Source: Clostridia bacterium (GTDB lineage: Bacteria; Bacillota; Clostridia; Oscillospirales; Acutalibacteraceae). From it: a stretch of 18,564 nucleotides of DNA. The notes below the pieces were generated by a model. That model searched no databases. It had not been told where the DNA came from and was given only the letters and a program-made list of their open reading frames with translations. The DNA lies in NCBI GenBank assembly GCA_900755995.1, contig CAAEIM010000149.1, forward strand, positions 1-18,564, in the 5' to 3' direction. The position numbers were made by a program, and so were the translations under genes. Shown here in pieces: positions 13,009-18,564 of this stretch (the first letter of the stretch is position 1; each line of letters starts with the position of its first letter).

Positions 13009-14291
13009 TAATCTTCACCGTCCTGAATTGGCTTTACAACAGACAATGTGCTGTTATTAACATCAAGCATACTATCAAGGCGTTTGGCAACATCTTCAAC
13101 AGTGGCATTTGCAATTTCATCTATATAGTCAAACATATTGTTGCCCTTGAAATGGTAATCAATGAGAATATTTGAAATTGTATCTACAGAATTTAAGGAA
13201 GCTACTGTATCACCGTAAATTGACTTTTTCGCAATTTCAAATTCTTCTTTGTCTATGCCGTTCTCCTTTAGCTTAACTATATATTCCTTAATCATTTCCG
13301 CAGCCTTTTGAGGTTCTCTTGACTCGCCGCCAAAGATTACCGAGCAGTAACCGGGGCCTTCAAAAAGCTCATAAGAAAACGAGCTGTTAATAAGGTTTGC
13401 ATCAAGCAGACTGCGGTAAAGCTCACTTGTTTCCGAAGCAATAAGGAAAAGTAAAATGTCGGTATGAGCAGCCTCGGCATCGTTCTTAACACAATCAGCC
13501 TTTTCTTTGAAGCCGAGGTTAAACAGCGGCATAGAAACCGAAAATTCCTGCTCAACATACGGCTTTACAATTTCGTATGGTTCTTCTTCAAAAATGTTGT
13601 TAATTTTGTGTTTTTTGCTCGGCTTTAAAAGCCTGTCAGCGGTTTTCAGCACATTATCCACTGTAACATTGCCTGAAACACAAAGCACCATATTGTTAAG
13701 ATTATAGAATACATTGTACACCTCATACAATTTTTCTGCTGTAATCTCGGCAATACTCTCAACCGTACCCGCAATATCAATTTTTACCGGATGGTTGTAA
13801 TACATATTTTCAAGCATATTGAACATTACCCGCCAGTCAGGCGAATCGTCATACATTTTAATTTCCTGACCTATGATGCCCTGCTCCTTTGCAACGGTCT
13901 GAGCCGTAAAATACGGCGACTGTACAAAGTCGAGCAAAATTTCAAGGCTTTCATCAAACTTGTCTGTACAGGAAAAAAGATAGCAGGTCTTTTCAAAGCT
14001 GGTATAGGCATTTGCATTTGCGCCTGTTTCTGCGTAACGGACAAATGCATCTCCGTCCTCGCTTTCAAAAAGCTTATGCTCCAGATAATGAGCTATGCCG
14101 TCAGGCACAGTTATTGTTTCTCCATCGTCAACAGAAAATTTGGTATTAATGCTTCCGTAGCGTGTGCCAAAAATTGCATAGGCTGAATTATAGCCCTGCT
14201 TTGGATATACATAAATTGTAAGTCCTGACGGATGATTAATTTTATAATATTTTTCATCAATTCTTTCGGATTTTACTTCCTTTATCTCCAT
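13008..14291 (-). CDS. ymfH: M16 family metallopeptidase, YmfH-type (active subunit)
   Basis: 427 residues from ATG at 14291, with AAAGGGAG upstream; a TTG at 14309 would overlap that site. The inverted zinc motif HYLEH (His68, Glu71, His72) and the distal Glu143 in EQGIIGQEIKMYDD are complete, so this is the catalytic partner. The family is often called EF-P 5-aminopentanol modification-associated protein YfmH, after the Bacillus subtilis gene neighbourhood; the true substrate is not clear. It follows its inactive partner by 20 bases and is coupled to lgt. Confidence 0.92.
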   Translation of the reverse strand: MEIKEVKSERIDEKYYKINHPSGLTIYVYPKQGYNSAYAIFGTRYGSINTKFSVDDGETITVPDGIAHYLEHKLFESEDGDAFVRYAETGANANAYTSFEKTCYLFSCTDKFDESLEILLDFVQSPYFTAQTVAKEQGIIGQEIKMYDDSPDWRVMFNMLENMYYNHPVKIDIAGTVESIAEITAEKLYEVYNVFYNLNNMVLCVSGNVTVDNVLKTADRLLKPSKKHKINNIFEEEPYEIVKPYVEQEFSVSMPLFNLGFKEKADCVKNDAEAAHTDILLFLIASETSELYRSLLDANLINSSFSYELFEGPGYCSVIFGGESREPQKAAEMIKEYIVKLKENGIDKEEFEIAKKSIYGDTVASLNSVDTISNILIDYHFKGNNMFDYIDEIANATVEDVAKRLDSMLDVNNSTLSVVKPIQDGED

Positions 14292-14311
14292 TAAAACACT
14301 CCCTTTCAAGC

Positions 14312-15586
14312 TTACTTATTTTTCAGAACATATACGGTATCAAGCGTAAGCTTATTTGCCGCTGCAACAATTTCTTCTTTAGTAACCGAATTATATTTCT
14401 CAGCCATATCCTCTATGCTGTCAAAACCTTCTTTGAAAAACTGCGAGGAATACCAGTTATCAAGACCTGTGGCTGTATCGTTTGCACTGAAAAAGCCGTT
14501 GATAATTGCTTTTTTAGTCGCCTCTATTTCAAAGTCTGTGATATTGCCTTTTTTCATATCCTCAACTTCCTTGAGAATAGCCTTTTCGGTCTTTTCAATA
14601 TTTTCATCAAGAACACCGCTGTCAACGAGCATTACACCGGAAATCGAATTATAGTTTGCAGCGCAGTAGTAGCAAAGGCTCTGCTTTTCTCTGACGTTAT
14701 TAAACAATTTTGAGTTTGCCGTGCCGCCCAAAACAGCGCACATAAGCTTTCCTGCAATCCACTGTTCTTCATCATCGGTACAGCCAATTCCTGTGCGGAA
14801 GCCCAGTACAAGCTTTGACTGGGAAACATCCATCTCCTCAACCACATGGTTCACCTCAGATGCACTCTTTACATAGCTCAGTTCTACACTGCACGGAGTT
14901 CTGTCTATATTTCCGAAAGCATCGGTGAACACTTTTTTAGCCTTATCCGCACCGCTGTCGCCGATATAGAAAATTTCTACAATCGAATTTTCCAACAGCT
15001 TTTTCCAGGCTTCAACAAGACTTTGCGGAGTAATTTTATTAATTTCTTCTACGCTTCCGTAACGTCTTATTCCGCACACCTCGTTTTTAAGCATATTTGA
15101 AAGCATAGTATTAATGGCATAGCTTCTCTTTTCGTTAAATTCGGCATCTACTGCATCAAGGAGCTGTCTGCTTTCCTGAGCAAAGTCATTGTCGTTAAAT
15201 TTTCCGTCTGTAATATTAGGATTAAAAATTACCTCGCACAACAGCTTTGAAATTTCGGCAGAAATTACCTCATCAGTAAAAGCATATCTGTCGTCAATTC
15301 CAACCGCCGTAAAAGTAACCACCTGATAATCGCCCATTTTTTTTACGCCTGAAACAATGTCGGTTCCGTATAGAGCGCTTAATTTTTTGCTGAACTGTGT
15401 AAAGTCAGGATATTCTTTACAGCTTCTGGTAAGAAGTCCACGCAAAAGAGCATTGTGTGCAGCGTCTTTTTCATTAATAGGCACATACAAATTCACGCTC
15501 ATTCTTATTGTTTTAAATCTGTTTACCTTGATATTGTTAAAAGCAACACCATTGGCAATGATTTCTCTATCAATGGAATTCATCAT
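14312..15586 (-). CDS. ymfF: M16 family peptidase-like protein, YmfF-type (inactive subunit)
   Basis: 424 residues. ATGATG at 15581-15586 after GGAGATGAT allows a start at either ATG. The M16 two-domain pattern is clear (LSALYGTDIVSGVKKMGDYQ, EKRSYAINTMLSNML, KLVLGFRTGIGCTDDEEQW, VLGGTANSKLFNNVREKQSL with the R/Y substrate site), but where HxxEH should be the sequence reads LTRSCKEYPDFTQFSKKL, so it is catalytically dead. It is expected to form a heterodimer with the next gene, as in other M16B pairs. Confidence 0.92.
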   Translation of the reverse strand: MMNSIDREIIANGVAFNNIKVNRFKTIRMSVNLYVPINEKDAAHNALLRGLLTRSCKEYPDFTQFSKKLSALYGTDIVSGVKKMGDYQVVTFTAVGIDDRYAFTDEVISAEISKLLCEVIFNPNITDGKFNDNDFAQESRQLLDAVDAEFNEKRSYAINTMLSNMLKNEVCGIRRYGSVEEINKITPQSLVEAWKKLLENSIVEIFYIGDSGADKAKKVFTDAFGNIDRTPCSVELSYVKSASEVNHVVEEMDVSQSKLVLGFRTGIGCTDDEEQWIAGKLMCAVLGGTANSKLFNNVREKQSLCYYCAANYNSISGVMLVDSGVLDENIEKTEKAILKEVEDMKKGNITDFEIEATKKAIINGFFSANDTATGLDNWYSSQFFKEGFDSIEDMAEKYNSVTKEEIVAAANKLTLDTVYVLKNK

Positions 15587-15637
15587 ATCATCTCCAAATC
15601 AATAAATATATTATTTCCATTCTAATATACATTGTAT

Positions 15638-15665
15638 AGTATAACATATTTTTCTTATAAATAAA
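15638..15665 (-). promoter_or_regulatory. Weak candidate promoter for the ymfF-ymfH-lgt-folD operon
   Basis: Minus-strand TTTATT (15660-15665), 16 bases, TATACT (15638-15643), in very AT-rich DNA. Other pairings are possible. The terminator just upstream makes a promoter in this interval necessary. Confidence 0.4.
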
Positions 15666-15686
15666 AGTATTAATATTTAACAGTTC

Positions 15687-15717
15687 AAAAAAGAGCACTG
15701 TTCATAAACAATGCTCT
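15687..15717 (-). terminator. Terminator of the LytTR/ABC exporter operon
   Basis: AGAGCATTGTT, loop TATG, AACAGTGCTCT form an 11-base-pair stem with one G-U pair, followed by TTTTTT on the minus strand, 43 bases after the permease stop. Confidence 0.9.
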
Positions 15718-15759
15718 GATTTTATATATACCGCCACACTTAGAGTGTGCTATGCTCCT

Positions 15760-16629
15760 CTATTTCTTTTTTCTTCTCGCAGCAAATGCAGTGAGTACAA
15801 AGAAAATCAATGCAGTTGTCACTAAGAAAATTACGCTTTCAGTGTTTGTAACACTATGCTCACCAAATGAATATACAATTCCCATTTCAGAGTTAATTTC
15901 TTCAATCACCGAGGACTTTATATCGGCAGGAATTGCCTTTGTACATTCATCAACAGCGGTGGAGGTGAAAATCTGACGGAGCATACTTCCCGCGTGAGAA
16001 ATCGGAAAACATTTTACAACATTTCCCACGCCCTCGGGAAGCGAGCCGACAGGAATATAAATTCCCGTAATAAATCCTAAAATTGTACCTATTACTGTAG
16101 AAACAGCCGTATATGTACTCTCAGAGGATATAAACATTGCAATGAATGTCATTATAGAGGTTGCTGCGAGGTCATCAAGTGCAATTATTCCGATAACCTT
16201 GATAATATCAATAAATGAAAGCAGTTCTCCGCCGCTTGATACAATATAAATCTCACCTAACACAAGTCCGAACATAGTAATTATAAAAGAAATTATTGCA
16301 AGGCTGAGTATGTATCCCAGAGTAATTCTGCTTCTGCTGATTGGTGAGCAGTAAAAGTCCTTAAAAAGACCCTTTGACCTGTCATTAACAATAGATACTG
16401 CACCGAGTGAAACCGAAAACGGCATAATTGAGATTATACCCGCCATTATCCAGCTGTCAGTAAGAAGCTTTGGACTCTCAAGTCCTACACCCTCTAAGCT
16501 CTGCGAAAGCTGACTTCCTAAAAACAGTGCATACAAACCTATAATTATAAAAACCGTGAGCAGAGATGCAATCCAAGCCCCTCTGTTTCTGAAATATATC
16601 TTAACATTTCTTCTGACTAATGCAAGCAT
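15760..16629 (-). CDS. ABC-2 type exporter permease
   Basis: 289 residues with six predicted membrane spans (about 18-38, 62-84, 107-130, 140-165, 173-195 and 265-283) in the ABC-2 arrangement, with SKGLFKDFYCSPISRSRITLGYI as the cytosolic coupling segment after span two and a large loop (about 200-260) outside before the last span. The tail RRKKK is positive-inside. It partners the ATPase before it; the ATG shares a base with the TAA of that gene (TAATG). The substrate is unknown: drug, antimicrobial peptide or lipid are usual for the family. Confidence 0.93.
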   Translation of the reverse strand: MLALVRRNVKIYFRNRGAWIASLLTVFIIIGLYALFLGSQLSQSLEGVGLESPKLLTDSWIMAGIISIMPFSVSLGAVSIVNDRSKGLFKDFYCSPISRSRITLGYILSLAIISFIITMFGLVLGEIYIVSSGGELLSFIDIIKVIGIIALDDLAATSIMTFIAMFISSESTYTAVSTVIGTILGFITGIYIPVGSLPEGVGNVVKCFPISHAGSMLRQIFTSTAVDECTKAIPADIKSSVIEEINSEMGIVYSFGEHSVTNTESVIFLVTTALIFFVLTAFAARRKKK

Positions 16630-17546
16630 TATTTTATCTCCTTTCCCGTAACAGCCACAAATAAATCGTCCATCTTTCCCATTTGAACCTCAAAATCAAA
16701 TATGTAATTTTTCAGCTCGTCAACAATCGGCAGAGCAGAAAATGTTGATTTCAACGGAATTTTCACTATATCCTTTGTCTGCGTATATAAAATATTTTTA
16801 GCATTTAACAGCTTTATTGTTTCAGGCATTTTGTCTTTGTTCGGGTAAATAGTAAGAACATCGGAAACATACTTGTTTTTCAGCTCAACAGGCGTACCCT
16901 TTGCGGCAATTTTTCCCGAATCCATAATCACAACATAGTCTGCTCCCTCTGCCTCCTCAAGATAATGAGTTGTAAGAAAAACAGTTATTCCGTATTCCTC
17001 TCGCAGGCTGCTGATTGTTTTCCAGACTGCAAGCCTTGTCTGAGGGTCAAGCCCTGTTGTAGGCTCATCAAGAAATAAGATTTTAGGAGTGTTTATCAAT
17101 GCTCTTGAAATATCCGCTCTTCTTCTCTGACCGCCTGAAAGTCTGCCGTACTGTCTGTCCATAAATTCTGTAGAGCCTGATTTTTCAACAGCGTCAAGCA
17201 CTGCTTTTTTAAGCTCTTTCCCCTTTAAACCGTAAAAGCTGCCCCTGATTAAGAGATTTTCCCTAACCGTAAGCAGAGGGTCGAGCAGGCTCTCCTGAAA
17301 GACTGCGCCGATTTCCGACCTGATTTTTGCATCATCCTTGCCAAGAATTCTTCCGCCGATTTCAACCCTGCCGCTGTCAGGCTGCAAAAATGTATTCAAA
17401 ATGCTGATTGTGGTTGATTTTCCTGCACCATTAGGTCCTAAAAAGGCAAACAGGCTGCCCTCCTCCACATAAAAACTTATATTATCTACAGCCGTAAGAC
17501 TGCCGTATGTTTTCTTTAAATTCTCAATCGTTATCGCTTTTTTCAT
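16629..17546 (-). CDS. ABC exporter ATP-binding protein
   Basis: 305 residues. Walker A GPNGAGKST (37-45), Q loop GAVFQESLLDPLLTVREN, signature LSGGQRRRADISRAL, Walker B ILFLDEPTTGLD and H loop TTHYLEEAE are complete. The C-terminal 80 residues are the DrrA-like extension common in ABC-2 exporters. It powers the permease encoded next and overlaps the DUF3021 gene by 23 bases, so all three are translated together. Confidence 0.96.
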   Translation of the reverse strand: MKKAITIENLKKTYGSLTAVDNISFYVEEGSLFAFLGPNGAGKSTTISILNTFLQPDSGRVEIGGRILGKDDAKIRSEIGAVFQESLLDPLLTVRENLLIRGSFYGLKGKELKKAVLDAVEKSGSTEFMDRQYGRLSGGQRRRADISRALINTPKILFLDEPTTGLDPQTRLAVWKTISSLREEYGITVFLTTHYLEEAEGADYVVIMDSGKIAAKGTPVELKNKYVSDVLTIYPNKDKMPETIKLLNAKNILYTQTKDIVKIPLKSTFSALPIVDELKNYIFDFEVQMGKMDDLFVAVTGKEIK

Positions 17547-17985
17547 CGCCGTTAATCTCCTTTATTTTCTTATTTATAGCCATTGAGGCAAGCTTCATTC
17601 TCAGCCATTCCGATACAAACACCATTATATATACCGCAAAAATTACACAAAAAACAATCAGCATATCAGAAAGCACAAAATCAAACCAGCCGAATACTCC
17701 TCCGCCGAGCAGCAGCACTACCGAAACTACCTCTATCACACCTACAACTATATAATAAGTGACTCCGGCAAAGTGCATTGATTCAATATCAAATACTTTT
17801 GCAGTTATAATATCTGTAATAAACATAAGCAAAGCAATTACAAATGACACTGCAAATATTTGCATTATACTTTCTGCATTCATATTTACACCTGTTCCAA
17901 AGCAGATATTAACAACAGTCAGGATAAGAGTCTGCCACGCAAATATATTTAAACAAACCGAAAAATATTGACCTATTTTTTTCAT
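17524..17985 (-). CDS. DUF3021 family membrane protein
   Basis: 153 residues, four hydrophobic segments (about 9-31, 42-62, 72-95, 103-126) and a charged cytosolic tail (KKIKEINGDEKSDND). Size, topology and position directly after a LytTR gene fit DUF3021, a family that travels with LytTR regulators and is thought to hold or inhibit the regulator at the membrane. Ends in UGA and overlaps the ATPase start by 23 bases. Confidence 0.85.
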   Translation of the reverse strand: MKKIGQYFSVCLNIFAWQTLILTVVNICFGTGVNMNAESIMQIFAVSFVIALLMFITDIITAKVFDIESMHFAGVTYYIVVGVIEVVSVVLLLGGGVFGWFDFVLSDMLIVFCVIFAVYIMVFVSEWLRMKLASMAINKKIKEINGDEKSDND

Positions 17986-17996
17986 AATTTCACCCC

Positions 17997-18434
17997 TTAC
18001 AAGCCGAATTTACTTTTAAAATCTTTAAGATAATGTCTGTTCACAATCTGAGTTTCGCCGTTGTTCAGAAATACCTCCATTTTGCCGTTAAGCAAAGGAC
18101 GTACGCTTGAAAGCTTTTTAATATTTAAAATACAGTTTTTGCTTATTCTGACAAAATCCGCCTGTGGCAGCATATTTTCAATTTGATATAACTTATAGTC
18201 GGATTCGTAAACCTTGTTTTTAGAGTAAACAAAAGTTTTTTCGTCAACACTTTCTATGTAATATATCATATCATTTGTGATAACAAATATCTTATCGTCA
18301 CATCTGCCCGTAAGCTTTGAGTTTTGTGATTGAAACCGATCAAGCAGCATTTTTAAATTTTCATCAATAGCGGCAGCTTTCACTGTGATTTCGGCTTCCT
18401 CAAATGAGCTGTCTATAATTATATTTATTTTCAA
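17997..18434 (-). CDS. LytTR-type DNA-binding transcriptional regulator
   Basis: 145 residues from TTG at 18434, with AGGAGG 11 bases upstream. There is no receiver domain; an N-terminal 45 residues precede the LytTR fold: FVITNDMIYYIESVDEKTFV, FVRISKNCILNIKKLSSVRP and the end INGKMEV-like sheet plus NRHYLKDFKSKF, the residues that contact DNA in tandem repeats. It belongs to the stand-alone LytTR systems that pair with a membrane inhibitor (DUF3021 here) and usually autoactivate. The next gene is 11 bases downstream. Confidence 0.93.
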   Translation of the reverse strand: MKINIIIDSSFEEAEITVKAAAIDENLKMLLDRFQSQNSKLTGRCDDKIFVITNDMIYYIESVDEKTFVYSKNKVYESDYKLYQIENMLPQADFVRISKNCILNIKKLSSVRPLLNGKMEVFLNNGETQIVNRHYLKDFKSKFGL

Positions 18435-18467
18435 TCGAGCTTTTCCCTCCTGCCTATTTTAAGTACA

Positions 18468-18495
18468 ATAGTAGAATATCAGATATTAAAAGCAA
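18468..18495 (-). promoter_or_regulatory. Candidate promoter of the LytTR operon
   Basis: Minus-strand TTGCTT (18490-18495), 16 bases, TACTAT (18468-18473). It is far from consensus, fitting a promoter that needs an activator. The direct repeats at 18514-18543 lie 18 bases upstream of the -35 box. Confidence 0.4.
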
Positions 18496-18513
18496 AAGAA
18501 AGTGATTTTCGGC

Positions 18514-18543
18514 AAGTTGCATTACTTAAAGGTTAAGTTGCAT
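18514..18543 (-). promoter_or_regulatory. LytTR operator: two exact 9-bp direct repeats
   Basis: AAGTTGCAT occurs at 18514-18522 and again at 18535-18543 (plus-strand reading; ATGCAACTT on the minus strand), separated by 12 bases: a 21-base period, two helical turns. This matches the architecture known for LytTR dimers (two 9-bp direct repeats 12-13 bases apart), and the GTT core fits their consensus. It is upstream of the regulator's own gene. Confidence 0.75.
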
Positions 18544-18564
18544 AAAAAGCAGCCGATAGGCTGC
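18544..18564 (-). terminator. Terminator of a minus-strand gene beyond the window
   Basis: GCAGCC, loop TATC, GGCTGC then TTTTT on the minus strand form a compact intrinsic terminator at the window edge. It separates the LytTR operon from whatever lies further right, and ends directly at the first LytTR repeat. Confidence 0.75.

Noticed and set aside
12481..13011. Long plus-strand open frame opposite lgt
   Set aside because: No ribosome site, composition of an antisense shadow, and the opposite strand encodes a clear Lgt.
13791..14186. Plus-strand open frame opposite the YmfH-type gene
   Set aside because: Antisense shadow of a conserved M16 peptidase; no start signals.
1..18564. CRISPR array, insertion sequence or rRNA
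   Set aside because: No regularly spaced repeats, transposase or rRNA sequence was seen on either strand.

Overview
The window looks like a chromosome segment of a low-GC Gram-positive gut-type anaerobe (Firmicutes, class Clostridia, most like the Ruminococcaceae/Oscillospiraceae). The basis is the rplU-prp-rpmA operon with an N-terminally extended L27 (Prp cleavage motif NLQLF/AHKKG), the paired YmfF/YmfH-type M16 proteins, mini-RNase III, strong AGGAGG-type ribosome binding sites and AT-rich intergenic DNA. UGA is an ordinary stop here (obg, rplU and the DUF3021 gene end in it). Species cannot be fixed from sequence alone.

Positions 1 to about 2996 are the right end of an integrated, probably conjugative, element. 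Reading leftward on the minus strand it carries a small excisionase/HTH-type DNA-binding protein, parA, parB (broken by a one-base deletion) and a lipoprotein cut by the window edge. It ends in a displaced 3' half of a tRNA-Leu gene (anticodon loop to CCA), still followed by its native terminator. This places the junction at the tRNA anticodon loop and predicts the intact tRNA-Leu at the far end of the element, outside the window.

Positions 3050 to 7400 are an accessory region with decaying genes. On the minus strand it holds a ferredoxin remnant, a zinc-type macrodomain ADP-ribosylhydrolase, a class M sirtuin (SirTM) split by one in-frame UGA, and a DUF5131 radical-SAM-like protein whose conserved start has lost a base. 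Next to it is a divergent pair, an HxlR redox/aldehyde-type regulator and a metallo-beta-lactamase-like protein, with good back-to-back promoters and palindromes at the hxlR promoter. The macrodomain and SirTM are known partners for reversible protein ADP-ribosylation; here the usual lipoyl carrier (GcvH-L) and ligase (LplA2) are absent and a DUF5131 gene is the third member.

Positions 7557 to 15586 are core housekeeping genes, all on the minus strand: yitT-like membrane protein, mrnC, obg, rpmA, prp, rplU (promoter and structured leader), folD, lgt, and the M16 pair ymfH/ymfF. Many overlap or are translationally coupled.

Positions 15760 to 18434 are a LytTR regulator, a DUF3021 membrane protein and a two-gene ABC exporter in one operon. 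Upstream lies an exact 9-bp direct repeat with 21-bp period, as expected for LytTR binding, implying autoregulation. A terminator of a further minus-strand gene lies at the right edge.
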